A stretch of 64,000 nucleotides of DNA, taken from contig CM046844.1 in the NCBI GenBank assembly GCA_025618425.1, positions 4,031,177-4,095,176 on the forward strand, in the 5' to 3' direction. Positions 24,740-36,600 of this stretch are shown here, one piece after another. Under the pieces are notes generated by a model. That model was not told the origin of the DNA. It made no database searches and saw only the letters and a program-made list of their open reading frames with translations. The stretch's first letter is position 1; each line of letters begins with the position of its first letter. Origin of the DNA: Heliocidaris tuberculata (Eukaryota > Echinodermata > Echinoidea > Camarodonta > Echinometridae). The position numbers and the translations under genes were made by a program.

Positions 24740-25604
24740 TATACCCGGTGCAACATAATTATGACCAATAGCTATATCGCTACCTCTGCTACACAGTACG
24801 CCAATCCGAATTAATGGACCTGTTTACTAATTCAGTATCAACGACTGATGTATGCAAATTGAATTACATCCAAAGACATGATAGAGATGCCGTTATGCAT
24901 AGCAGCCTTGCACTTAATAGTTGGTAACTATAAGGATTCTCGAGAGAAACATGCATAAATTTAAATACATTAGTAAACAGGCCTATTGGATGCTCGGTGT
25001 CCACAGTATCTGGTATACTTGAAGGCGGACATGCTTATGGCATGTGCATGTTTTTGCTATTTACTCCGAGTGGACAGGATTGTCAGTGCAGGCTCACAGT
25101 GTTTGGTGACTGTATCTAAAGAATTATTTTTATAAGCATATGATTTTATTGTCGTCAGAGTGACAAGAGTATAGACTGCTACTGTGGGCAGCAGTTTGCC
25201 TTCCGAGGTCCATGAAACCAAAGACCTATGAAACCAAAAAATTGCATTTATATATTTTTTATTCAAAAGGTTCACAAGCTTGAAAGTCCATCAGATGGGA
25301 CTTTTGTCAGGTTTTGTTTTGGTGTCGCAGGCCTTTGCTTATAATTATGAAGCCTCAGAAATGTAGATCACGAGACATTTTTTTTTTTCTTAAGTCAAAA
25401 GAGTCTTTGGTCTCTTGTACTCTTTGTCAACTATGCTGTGCCTGGCCAGGACCCTTACACTTATGTAAAACATCACGTTTGTTAAAATACAAGTATAAAA
25501 CTATGTGGAGGTGTTCCCAATAATAAATACCCTTGTGGAGCTGCATAATGTTTATCGGAAATAAGAAATTTGAAATGTTTAAAAATATCTTAGTTATTCA
25601 TTGT

Positions 25605-25656
<52 letters not shown>

Positions 25657-25700
25657 TATGTGTTTATTTATTTATTTATGTATTTATTTATTCATTCGAG
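24740..25700. other. No gene seen; contains (TA)n tract
   Basis: A (TA)n microsatellite lies at 25,611-25,650. About 65 bp at 25,114-25,180 recurs inverted at 61,222-61,290, next to the end of segment S3. No coding exon is supported. Confidence 0.5.
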
Positions 25701-27264
25701 TAATCATAAGAAAGGAGAGAGAGCGAATATACAACATCATCATCGCATGGTATACCCATTATCATTATTGCTTTTTAGTGTGAAGTTATTATTTAAAATG
25801 TTACTCGTGTTCATTTTTCAAATTTGCTTTGCGTATTACTCAAATTGATTTTCCTAGGCAGTCAAATAGAAATAATATAACAAAAGCATAATCATGTTTG
25901 CCTTAATGTGCAACCGTGCATGTAGTTTTATTACTGAGTTTTGATACAAGCCTGACATATTGTCAATGGTTTTACCGTCATAGGAAGATTGAAAACCCAG
26001 ATCTAACAATAGGTGTAAAACGTGGAACTATTAAGTTTTTCACCCTTACAAAATATAACGTTTGTTGACATTTAACTTCAATATTATCATTAATATTATG
26101 TTGCTATGTTGCATGCATGACGGGACCGAGGATAAATAGCACTAGTCCTGAGATTCCCATTTTTAGCAAAATATTAAAAAATAACTCTGTCATGGGATAG
26201 CCTTGTATGTATGTTACTACAAAATGCTACTACAAAGAGATAAGACAATTTCGAGGTCAACGTCGAATGACAACCGCCATTCTCAAATATGCCAAACATG
26301 TACAAATTTATACATTTTGTGATTTTAAAAACGAATTCTTTTAATTTTGTGCAAAGCCTTAGTTGACAATAAACTTTGGTCCTATGATCATGATAGGTTT
26401 TGGCAGGAAAGTGTGGCTTGTTACATATTGACAAGGCCCTTTAGGTTTTTGTTTAAACATGTGTAAAAGTCATGATTTTGATAGGAATTAAGAAAGGAAA
26501 TCATAATAAAGGAGAGAGAGCGAATATACAACAACATCATCATCGCGTTGTATACCCATTATTGCTTTTTAGTGTGAAGTTATTATTTAGAATGTTACTG
26601 GTGTTCATTTTTCAAATGTGCTTTGATTTTCCTGGGCAGTCAAATAAAAATATAACAAAAGCATAATCATGTTTGCCTTCGTGTGCAACAGTGCATGTAG
26701 TTTTATTATTGAATTTTGATACAAGCCTGACATATTGTTAATGGTTTTACCGTCATAGGAAGATTGAAAACCCAGATCTAAACAACAGGTGTAAAACAGT
26801 GGAACTATAACCTTTTCACCCTGACAGAAAAATAACTTTTGTTGACATTTAACTTCAAAATTATCATTTATCTTGTGTTGCTATCTTGCATGCATGAGGA
26901 CCGAGGATAAATATCACTACACCTGAAATTCCTATTTTTAGCAAAATATTTAAAAATGACTCTATCATCGGATAGCCTTGTATGTATGTTACTACAAAAT
27001 GCTACTACAAAGAGATAAGACAATTTCGAGGTCAACGTCGAATGACAACCGCCATTCTCAAATATGTCAAACATGTACAAATTTATACATTTTATGATTT
27101 TACAAATGAATTCTTTTAATTTTGTACAAAGCCTTAGTTGACAATAAACTTTGGTCCTATGATCATGATAGGTTTTGGCAGGAAAGTGTGGCTTGTTACA
27201 TATTGACAAGGCCCTATAGGTTTTTTTTTTAACATGTGTAAAAGTCATGATTTTGATAGGAATT
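25701..27264. repeat. Tandem direct duplication, two ~780-bp units
   Basis: Unit 1 (about 25,701-26,490) and unit 2 (about 26,499-27,264) both begin AATCATAA(G/T)AAAGGAGAGA and end CATGATTTTGATAGGAATT. They differ by scattered substitutions and small indels. Both carry the same minus-strand open frame (SICNKPHFPAKTYHDH), but the reading frame is not otherwise gene-like. No repeat end structures are seen. Confidence 0.85.
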
Positions 27265-27657
27265 TACCCCTTACCTCGAATTCATGTTGAGGGTATGTAA
27301 AGGATCCATACCAATGGGTATACCTTTATAATAAGTATTATCCATCAAGAAAAATGTATTTTTACAACATTTATAAATACTCCAAAATTAACATATATAA
27401 ACATCAAATAATCCTAGATTATTTTCGTTGTTTATTAATCTACTTAATGATATATGACATATATAATGACATATTGAGCTTGGAAACAAATATATTATTT
27501 TTCGGACAGTTTTCATGTAGATGGCCAAGGCCCTGCATTAGAAACAGGGAATTTTGATAAACGAATGGCGAAATAGTTTTTCGCTTTGTAAGACATTATT
27601 TCAATTTAGTCTAAACAACTAAAGCTTTAGTCTAAGTTTACGTTAAATGAAATTAAA
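27265..27657. other. No gene seen
   Basis: AT-rich spacer between the tandem duplication and the MITE. Confidence 0.4.
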
Positions 27658-27659
27658 TA

Positions 27660-28389
27660 CAGTGCGTCCTAGTAAAGACTTAACAGTTAGAAAATGTCTC
27701 CCCCTAATAAATATTTCAAAATATTTGTTTGGAATTTTCATACCTGTGGTTAGCTTTAGGGTCTCTTCTATCAAATGGCACCAAAAGTTTGGGGATATTT
27801 TACGCTCGAGTGAGCGAAAGTGACTTTTGCGAAGGATACACAATTCACAGTTGACAAAATTTTGTATTGGTTCTGTTCATTAAAAGACGGTTTATGAAAG
27901 ATTAGACTTTGTTATTTGTATGTGCTGACATATCCCATCAAAACTTTATGGTTGACTGAGAAAGCCAGCTTGAATTAAAAACTCGCCAAAAGTAATATTT
28001 CAAAAAAGTGGTTAACTGCTCACAGAAGCATAAAGATATTGATGGGATACGTAAGAAGTAAGAACATATACAGAGAACAAAACCTGTTTTTCCATAAATT
28101 GTCTTTTATTGATCACAATATGAAAATTTCTAAACCTTTTCATGACTCTCAATTTTGCTGATACCAGCCAGAATGAATACCAATTCTTTTCAAACCTGGA
28201 GTTTGCACCTTTTCACAAAAGAGGCTTTTGCTCACTCGAGCGTGAAATATTGCCAAATCTTTGGGGGTCATTTAATAGAAGAGACCATAAGCTATCGATC
28301 CAAAGATATGGAATTTCGCTTTAAATATTGTGAAAAATGTATTTGGGGGGACTTTTTCTGACTGTTAACTTTTTTTCTGGGACGCACTG
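27660..28389. mobile_element. Tc1/mariner-type MITE with ~200-bp inverted arms, TA target duplication
   Basis: The left end is TA/CAGTGCGTCC and the right end GGACGCACTG/TA. The arms match for about 200 bp, including TTAACAGT, GGTCTCTTCTAT and CGCTCGAGTGAGC on each side. TA duplication and CAGT termini fit the Tc1/mariner superfamily. No transposase is encoded. Right-end fragments of the same family are at 61,425-61,530 and 54,990-55,018. Confidence 0.85.
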
Positions 28390-28391
28390 TA

Positions 28392-29650
28392 GAGTCGTTG
28401 TTTTTTTTCTCAAGCAATTGAATACATGGAAGTCAACAGTCGTGTCATAATACATGAATTGTGGTATTTGAGCTTTTGTACACTTTATTTTTGAAAATTC
28501 AAACGTCAGACAGAGATTAATAACAAAAGAATTTGGAATAAAGCGGTTAATTGGTGGGCTTTGAGCGGAATTCCCATTAAAATACCAAAAATCAAATCGT
28601 TGAATGATCTATTTTGTCCTGTTCAGGTCTGATGCGCATTTATTGTTGATCCTACGTGTATCATCCCTATACTAGATGCTACCAGAAAGGGATAGAGCTG
28701 TCATTTAATTTTATACCACGATGAGGTGGGATAATTTCTTTGCGAAGTGGAAGCTGGCGATTCATAGCAGTGGATGTACAAAATATAAATATAACTTGGG
28801 TCAGTGGGAATAGGTTCTATATATTACCTCACTGATCAATTGTATGTTAATGTTTTAGGAAATTTTCGCCAGTCTGTATTCTATCCAAGTTTACTGATGT
28901 TGAGTTTACGATTTGTTAGACAATTAATGACAAAACATGATACATCAGTTGAAAAAGTGAAATAATTCAACAACAACATTTTTTGTGGGAGAATGCCTTC
29001 AGCACGCCCCCCCCCCCCCTCACATTACTCCCTGGTGAAGCCATTGTTTTGTATTTTGTCTAAATCTTTAGCTTGAGAGTCTGAAATCAGATGCTGTTTT
29101 GTTGATGTGTTTTGCTGATTAAAGTTCTTTTCCCTCGCAATCAATTATAGAATTTAGCTATCCGTGACCATGCATGGGTCATGATATTGTTAATGAGCTT
29201 TGATGCGCATCATTGGAATTTTTCAAACGTCAGATTTCGAGTATTTGATTGAGGTGGTCTTTAAAGCTAGTTCCCCTTAAAATACAAAAACACCCCTCGT
29301 TCTATTGTCATCTTTCTATTAAAGGGGGAAAAGCTATGACCGAGGGGGAAAACCAGATCCTTGGAAAACTGATATTAATACATCAGAAATTTACAATTAC
29401 ATTGTTATTCCTAGTCGTGTAATATCATCTCCATCCTACCATGAAAAAAAGGATTAAGAGATTATGGGTTAAGTACGACTTTTATAAACATTCATACTCC
29501 GATCTACTTGTAATAAAGAAGAAGAATCATATTGCAGAACAGGCAACATTACACTTTATAGAAGATTGAACTACGAGACGGTTCTTCTCAGTATCAGATC
29601 AACTTTATTTCCTATACAAATACAGGTAATACATTATACATCATCATGTT
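28392..29650. repeat. Block A (copies B and C elsewhere in the window)
   Basis: Shares long colinear identity with 47,100-47,220 plus 51,796-52,690 (B) and with 61,531-62,715 (C). Landmarks are TCAACAGTCGTGTCATAATA, GAAGCTGGCGATTCA, CTTGGGTCAGTGGGAATAGG and GACGGTTCTTCTCAGTATCA. A and C both adjoin the same MITE right end. No gene seen. A poly-C run lies at 29,009. Confidence 0.8.
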
Positions 29651-30690
29651 TGCAAATTTTTGTGTCGTGTCAGCTAGCCCCGGTCCAGGGCATCGGAGTT
29701 ACCCCACTGCCAATGACTGCTGAGACTTAAAAAGGAGCTATTACTTGAAAAATCACAAAATGGACATATTATATGTATTTGGAAAGCTAACAACCTCCAG
29801 AACACGAATTGTTTAGTTTTAAGTCATGAAAATATTGTCTGAACCGTTCCAGCTCCAGAACCATTTTTCAAAACCCCTTATCACGGAAGGACAAAATGCC
29901 TACCCTCAACCGATCAGGCTCTGTAGATACATTTCTTTGTTAAATCTTTAATGTAAACTGTCATGTAAATGTATCTGATCTCACATGTGCCTTTGTGTTG
30001 CCAATTTTAGTTGTCTGATGCTTATTTGAATAAAGAAACATTCTCTAAGTACTGCCAACAAAATCAAACTTGTGCTGTACATGTAATTGTGTTTCTGTTT
30101 ACATTTTAGCTTTCTGAATTGAAAAATAATGTAACATGCAAAAATACATGAGACACCTCTAATCTGGAGGTTTAAATAGGCATCATGAGGCATGTTCTTT
30201 CTACTCTTGTACATCATGTGATCTCTATCAATACCTACAGAGTGATGTAAATAAAATTTACCTTGGCACACTGCTACAAATGCATACAAAAAACATACAA
30301 ACTTGTACATTAATGTGAATGCACCAAGCTAGAATTTACTTGCTCATCAAGGTACAATGTCTGAGGATGTAGCTGGGATGATCCAACATATGCTCCAGTG
30401 ACAATTGCTCATCTTATTTTCTCACAGGTATTATGTCAGGGTAAAGTTGGCAGTTGAGTTCATTTACTCATCTCATTTTGTCAAAGGTAATATGTTAGGG
30501 TTAGTGTTATAATTGGGTTTTATGTTGGGTTTCATGGTTAGGGTTATGTATCATGTTGGGTTATGGATGGAAGTTATTAGGAATGTGGTTAGTATTAGCA
30601 ATTTACCATCGATCAATTGTCACTTAGCAGTTGTTGCAGAACTTGTAGCAGGACCCAGTAACTATATTTCATGTCCTTATTGACCTCTAG
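29651..30690. other. No gene seen upstream of the allantoinase exons; degenerate TTAGGG-like tract
   Basis: Contains degenerate (GTTAGGG)-like words at 30,487-30,560. I looked for the upstream allantoinase exons, which must end in phase 0 and encode the metal-binding D-x-H-x-H region, and found none. Confidence 0.5.
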
Positions 30691-30836
30691 TTTCACGCTG
30701 AGATGGAGTTAGCCAGCTCAGAGCAAGCTCCAGAGGTGGACACATCAGCAGAGTATGTAGACTTCCTTCACTCCAGGCCCAAAGAGATGGAGAACAAGGC
30801 AATATCATTGGTGGCAAAGATGTGCCTCCAGTATAG
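30691..30836 (+). CDS. Allantoinase exon a
   Basis: Acceptor GACCTCTAG, donor AG/GTAAGC. Encodes [12 protein letters not shown] to MCLQY plus two bases. Contains the conserved metal-binding His in FHAE and the [11 protein letters not shown] block. Confidence 0.85.
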
Positions 30837-30869
30837 GTAAGCATACGCAGATGGACTGGAGGTGAAAGA

Positions 30870-30908
<39 letters not shown>

Positions 30909-33900
30909 AGATAACAAAGAGACAGTACAAACAATTTTTGAAGAAGGGTAAAAACATAGAGAGAGAGAGAGAGAGAGAGGAGCGGGGAGTGCGTGTTTAG
31001 AAATTAAAGGAATGAAAGAGGGAATCCTATTTTTACTTATGGAATAATCATTACTTATTCCTCGATATCATTACCAATACTTCAGAAAGTTTGTTTGATA
31101 GAAACAAAGAAAGAAAATAGAATAGCTCTTTTATATGCATGGTAGGTTCTATAATAGAGTCACTTGATTTTCATAGAGGTTAATTAATTCGAGTTTGAAT
31201 CCCTGCTTAATGTGTACATGTATGTCCTTAGACCAGACGTTTATCACCTGTTGTCTCTCTGGACCCAGTGTGTGTAGTACATGTACATAGGAATTCCTTG
31301 AATGCTGAGTGCAAGAGCACTGAAATGTTAGCCCAGTTAGGTAGCTTAGCGAAACGCAGTGGCATGAAAAGAAGTGTCCAGAATGCATACGGCAAAATTG
31401 TGGTGAATTGAAAGTTGATATTTGTGATATGCAATGACAATTTTGGTAATATTAAGCCTATTATGATTTTCAGCAATATGCATTTTGCGTTCTGGACGCG
31501 TTTCGCTAAGCTACCTTAAAGCTGTGGTAGTATCAGTGCGCCCCATGAAATGTTGTTTAGTGGATATGAGCATGTAGTTATCATTCTCATCAACAGGGTC
31601 CCCTGCCACATTGTCCATCTGTCCTCTTCCGATGCTCTCCCTATCATCCGGGACGCTCGTCAGCATGGTGCCCCACTCACCGTAGAAACCTGCCATCACT
31701 ACCTTTCCCTCAATGCTGAGGATGTACCTCAAGGAGGGACACACTTCAAATGCTGCCCTCGAATCAGAGACAAAAACAATCAGGTGAGATCCTGTAATGA
31801 ATGCGCTCTGTATCTCATGACAATTTTATAAATGAAATTTATTATTTATTATTAAGCATTTCTTTATCTACTTCTTACCCTCGTTGGTGCCACCAAATTT
31901 ACAAACATTTATCACAAATAAACTTTTGTAAGTCAATTTCTCATTATTAGAGCTCTTTTCAGTATTAATCGTGAAGTTGATAGAAACATTATTCTTCGGT
32001 ATCTAACTTCAAAATTTAAGAACCCATGTTGAATTTTGTGAAGAAACACAACACTTTTTCCAAAAGTATTGCTTTCAATACAGATATTTTGCATTTTGAA
32101 CTGCCCTCAACATTGAAAAGGTTAACAGAGATCACCTGTTCTACTTTATTTCTTTTTCTGTTTACATCATTGATTCAGGAGAAGCTCCCAAATTATTTTT
32201 GAGATTTCGTACATAAGGCTACTATAAATTAGTTTTATGACAAATGCATCTTAGAAATGGGTCGCAAAATACTGAAATGCAATGTACAATCTTAATGTTG
32301 TCTCCTGAGGAATTCTATTTAGGGGAGGGGAGCATTGGGGGAGAGGGGCTGTAAAGGGGGGGGGCATTACAGACAAGGTGGTATTACACCATTACACCAT
32401 CTCTCTGCTCTCATGATTTGTCGATGGAATTGTGAAAAGCATTCAAGATTGGTGATGAAGAGATTGTGGCATACCGATTCATTCCTCTTTTATAGGTGGT
32501 ATTGTGGGAAGCACTTAAGAATGGTGATATAGACATGGTTGTATCAGACCATTCCCCCTGTACACCAGAGCTCAAGCTTCTTGAACAAGGAGACTTCATG
32601 AAGGCTTGGGGAGGAATTTCTTCCATGCAGTTTGGTAAGAAATACTACATTTCTTCATTCTTCCTTTAGAATAATGATAATGTACTTACACGGTACGATA
32701 TATCTAGTTACCTATTCATAGGGGTATTTTAGCATCCCAGCTCTAGCTTCGTAGTCCTGATAAAGCTCTATGGCATTCAAGGAATTCTTCCCATGGTTAT
32801 CCATTTACTTCACCTGGGTTGAGTGTGGCAAATGTTGATAAATGACATGCAAATGGTGTTATGCGGTGGGAGGGTTTTGCCCAATCATTTTGGTCAAATA
32901 AATGTTATTGATAGCAAGAGAGGCAAGTAAAAAGACAAATCTGTAGATAATCACTTGCCATGTTTATATACATGAATTTTTCAAATGGATAAACACAAAG
33001 AAAACAAAAACAACAGGCAAATTTGTTTTGAAATTATCTTTTTCCTTGAAAATTTAATTTATTCTGTCAATAATTTTTAGATTGATTATTAGGCACAATT
33101 CATCCCCTTGCATTTTCACTAGAGAGTAGAGTTGTTGTTTTTTAAATGTGTGAATGAATACCATATTCCTTACAGGGCTTTCACTGTTCTGGACCGGTGC
33201 TCAGCAGCAAGGGATGGGGCTCCAGGATATGGTCAGGCTCATGTGTGAGCGGACGGCCAAACTAGCGGGAGTCTCTCATCGCAAGGGCTCCCTCTCTGTC
33301 GGCTTTGATGGAGACATTGTTATATGGGATCCTGATTCCTGCATTAATGTAAGTGCAAAGATGTCACGGTAGCCAGTACTTTAAAGAAATAACTCCAGAG
33401 AGGTTTCAACACCTCATCATGTTGCATATTGAAATCACTTTCATATTATTAAGACGATTATTGCTCTGTTCGCACAATTGTATATATACTTGTATGCTTG
33501 GTCAAGCTGATTTCAGTTTTAAATTCAAAGTTTATCTGTCATGCAGAATTGAATTGATTTTAACTTTATTGTGCTTTTGGAAGCACTGTGATTGAACTGA
33601 TTTATGTTTGTAGAACAATAATGAAGTTATATATGTGTACAGGGCCTTCATGCCTTTTTTTCTTCCTTTTTTTCTCAAAATATATGGATCTGTAGCAAAG
33701 TACAAAGTTATTCTGTTCATGACCTGCAATCTTCATGAATACCTAAAAGCTTCTAATTCTGACTTACTTGTTCCTAAAAGGAAGGAATCATAAGGGGTTT
33801 GGTCTTTTTCAAATGCTCTATCTAACCCTTTCAATTAATTGCCTCTAATTAGCAATATTCCAAGTGTATGCTGTTTTGAAAATGCCCTTAAGCTGGCCTG

Positions 33901-34472
33901 CCCTTAAGATTTATTTGTTTAAAATGTGTTCCAGTAGATTCTGAGTTTATGCTGTTCTTCAAGTGTCATTTCTGGATATTCTCCTGATCTTACTCCTCCT
34001 GCCCATTCGGTCTTGAGCCTATTAATTATGTGAATTTTTTTTGCATTTCTTGACATTATATGAATCATAATAATACAGTAATTACATTTGTATAGTACAT
34101 ACTGATCTTTCCAAGTGCTGTACAAAGTTATTATTAACCCAGCTTCACCTAAGCTACCGTGATAAGGCACTTGAGCATTCAAGCTGTATTTTTACCTTCT
34201 GGTTACTAATGTCATTGTTGATGTTATTTTTTTTCTTCATTTGTTTTATTTTTATATTTTTAAATGTTTAGATCCAGCCTGAAAACATTCATCACAGGCA
34301 CAAGGTAACGCCCTACAGCGGCCTGACCCTGAAGGGAGCCGTACAGATCACAATAGTAAGAGGCCAGGTGGTCTACAGACATGGTACCTTCAGCGAAACA
34401 CCAAGAGGATCATTGATCATGTGTGACCCCAACCGTAAGAGAGAGTCCTTGGTACCAAACGCCCACCTGTGA
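30691..34472 (+). CDS. Allantoinase, C-terminal five exons (5' exons not found)
   Basis: Allantoinase hydrolyses allantoin to allantoate in the uric acid degradation route; it is a zinc amidohydrolase related to dihydropyrimidinase. Exons 30,691-30,836, 31,597-31,783, 32,496-32,634, 33,176-33,348 and 34,272-34,472 join with matching phases into 281 codons plus stop. Visible family signatures are FHAEM (metal His), [12 protein letters not shown] (metal His), [36 protein letters not shown] (catalytic Asp), [35 protein letters not shown] and [13 protein letters not shown]. Full-length enzymes are about 450-480 residues, so roughly the first 190 residues, including the first HxH pair and the carbamylated Lys, are missing. 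The upstream DNA is repeats. The gene may start outside, be rearranged or be a truncated copy. No stop or frameshift is seen. Confidence 0.9.
31597..31783 (+). CDS. Allantoinase exon b
   Basis: Acceptor CAACAG, donor CAG/GTGAGA. Encodes [11 protein letters not shown] to RIRDKNNQ, including the second metal His and the VETCHHYL segment that is strongly conserved in the family. Confidence 0.92.
32496..32634 (+). CDS. Allantoinase exon c
   Basis: Acceptor TTTATAG, donor TTTG/GTAAGA. Encodes [20 protein letters not shown] and [15 protein letters not shown]. The Asp of SDHSPC is the catalytic and metal-binding residue. Confidence 0.92.
32690..32860 (-). repeat. SINE fragment in an allantoinase intron
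   Basis: The reverse complement carries GCCACACTCAACCCAGGTGA, AGTAAATGG and GAATTCCTTGAATGCC, matching the element at 13,741-13,900 in the opposite orientation. Confidence 0.55.
33176..33348 (+). CDS. Allantoinase exon d
   Basis: Acceptor CCTTACAG, donor AAT/GTAAGT. Encodes [15 protein letters not shown], then [18 protein letters not shown] and [14 protein letters not shown]. Confidence 0.92.
34272..34472 (+). CDS. Allantoinase terminal exon
   Basis: Acceptor ATGTTTAG, stop TGA at 34,470. Encodes [37 protein letters not shown] and a short basic tail ending VPNAHL. Confidence 0.9.
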   Translation: MQPENIHHRHKVTPYSGLTLKGAVQITIVRGQVVYRHGTFSETPRGSLIMCDPNRKRESLVPNAHL

Positions 34473-34688
34473 AAGAGGTTGTATGACAAATGTTTCGGCA
34501 ATGATTGCTCCATGGTGAATTTACGGGTTTATCTCCTAAAAGTCTTTGAGATGCATTTTTTGCTTGGTGCCCACTTGAGGTCATACTTGAAGACTCTTCA
34601 TTGTTTACAGTACTTCATTTCTTCCTCTTAGCTGGTTTTTGGTGTTCTTCTTGGTGTATTCAACTCGTCGTTTCCTTCAATTATTTTT
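34473..34688. other. Allantoinase 3' flank / probable 3' UTR
   Basis: Sequence directly after the stop codon. No clear AATAAA is seen before the dispersed repeat at 34,689. Confidence 0.4.
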
Positions 34689-34850
34689 GTCTCGCCTGCG
34701 TAGCGGAGCGAGACTATAGGCGTCACTATTTCTGTCGTTGGGTCGTCGTCGTCAACAATCATGCTGTAATCACAATAACTTTCTATGGGTTCGAGGTAGA
34801 ATCACCAAATTCATACCACAGGTACATCTCTTAAAGTGGGTTTTCACGGG
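34689..34850 (+). repeat. Dispersed repeat with GTCTCGC...GCGAGAC hairpin head
   Basis: 34,689-34,714 forms a short hairpin (GTCTCGC/GCGAGAC), followed by a CGTCGTC tract and a moderately conserved-looking body. It resembles repeat families common in marine invertebrate genomes. No protein is encoded. Confidence 0.4.
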
Positions 34851-35849
34851 GCACGCAAATGATTTGCGAAGGATGCGAATGTCGGAATAATGGCAAAGTC
34901 CAACATTCAGAGAAATTTTTCTCCAAATGTGTTGCGACAAAGGAGCCATAAACCATTCTTGCGCGGTTTGTGCATAGTTCTCACAACGTATGTGCAAATG
35001 CCGGCGGTAGCGTCGCTAGAGGGGGGAGGGGGGTGTGGGGGGTTGTCACATCCCCCACTCAAAATTGCTGTCGGCAAATGCGCAACCTCTGTCGGCAAAC
35101 AAAAAAAGGAGGGGGAAAAAGGGAGAGGGAAGAGGAAAGAGAAAATGAAAAGGAGAAAAGAGAAAGGAGAAGAAAAAAGCAAATATAAAAAGAAAAGGGA
35201 AAGGAAAGGAAAACAAAAACAGAAAGAAAAGAAGGAAAGGAAAGGAAAACACTGGAAAGTTTATATTTGGGCAAAAGGCATCCCCCTTCAGCAATGAACT
35301 TTTACAAAAAGCACTGTAATCACAATAACTTCCTATAGAGATGATTGGTAATGCAATATTGAAATCAATAGAATCGATATAAAAAATAACATGTACCGCT
35401 ACTATACAATAAAATTTTTCATTTTTCATTTTTCATTTAAGCACATCTAAAAGCTGGCAATTTACTTTACGTGTAATTTATGCTTAGCATTTAAGAACGA
35501 GAGATCTGTTGAGCAATCAATTTATCATTACATTATTCAAATAATAAAGCTGCCAGACCAAAGTTCACATTCTCATTCGCATATCGAGATGCAGACGATA
35601 CAACGTTTGGCATTTGCCTTGTTTTAAAGAAATCTGGGTATCTCTTTATTGCATGTGGCAAATCTATCCAGTGTTTTTTGTTTTGTTTTGTTGTTGTTGT
35701 TGTTTTATTTTTTTTTTGGGGGGGGGGGTTAAACAAAGGATTTCATGTGGCCATTGAACAATCACCTTTCACCCATATGGGATATATATGTAGCTACATG
35801 TATTTGGGCAATTATTCACCTGAGCATGATTGCCCCTAGTGGCCCAGCT
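34851..35849. other. Low-complexity intergenic DNA, purine-rich tract
   Basis: 35,095-35,260 is an almost pure A/G strand (GAAAAGG, AAAGGAAAGG) that gives Lys/Arg/Glu-rich and Phe/Ser-rich frames on the two strands. 35,690-35,730 holds TTGTTG and poly-G tracts. No gene. Confidence 0.6.
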
Positions 35850-36210
35850 ATCTAGATCATGTTTAAAGATAAAGTTGAGTTCAGGCCATGTGATTACATT
35901 GTGAAAGAAACTGTCTCAAAGCAATTGGGAAAGGTTGATCATGTCTACACAATACTGTGAGGTTTTGGAATCATCAAAATGGTAAGAAATTGACCCGATC
36001 TTGCTGAAAAAATCACATGCACTCCACACAGAAATGGGTATATGGGACTGCACACACATGTGGCATGAATGTTCGGCCCGAACACTTCAGCTATTTCTTG
36101 TCATATTGCGAATATAAGGGCATTTGAAGAGCAATCCTTCTCAGGGGAAATTTCTTCTATGGTGTTCTTCCAAACTGACATGAACAGAATGAGAAAACTC
36201 ACAAACTATT
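35850..36210. repeat. Block G (copy at 52,725-53,060)
   Basis: Shared landmarks are AAGATAAAGTTGAGTT, CAATTGGGAAAGGTTGAT and GCATTTGAAGAGCAATC with CAGGGGAAATTTCTTCTATG. Both copies contain a short open frame reading EEQSFSGEISSM, but flanking indels differ in frame and no splice sites bracket it, so it is treated as non-coding. Confidence 0.7.
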
Positions 36211-36600
36211 TTTTGCCTTTCCCTGGACCTTTCCTCTTTCAAGGAAAGGTTATCATTAATTCTGGTCAGATGTGCTGATAATGACTTAGTGGCAAGTAAT
36301 TATCTGACTCAGTTGTAAAGTGTAGTAACCCAGTTACTTTTTAGTGAGCTGAATGGCATTTGTTTTGTTATCATGTTATATTTTATGTTAAAAAAAATGA
36401 AAACATTAATCTTTTGGTGAATTATATTATTGCTCTTTATCAAGATGTGAGAAAAGGCATTTTAGGGAATTTTTAGAGTAGCCATTTATCTGTTTTTGTT
36501 ATACTTTGTTTCTGTTCTGCTGTTTGAAGTGCATTTGTAATGTAGAAATCGATTGACGAAACTTGCCATGATTATCAGCTTCATTTGCTGTCCTAAACAC
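36211..36600. other. No gene seen
   Basis: AT-rich spacer between block G and segment S2. Confidence 0.4.

Noticed and set aside
35046..35429. Lys/Glu-rich and Phe/Ser-rich frames
   Set aside because: A purine-rich strand explains both. There are no splice sites or conserved blocks.
36069..36278. Frame with EEQSFSGEISSM, also seen at 52,900-53,196
   Set aside because: It is shared because blocks G and G' are duplicates. Flanks diverge with frame-changing indels and there is no splice context.
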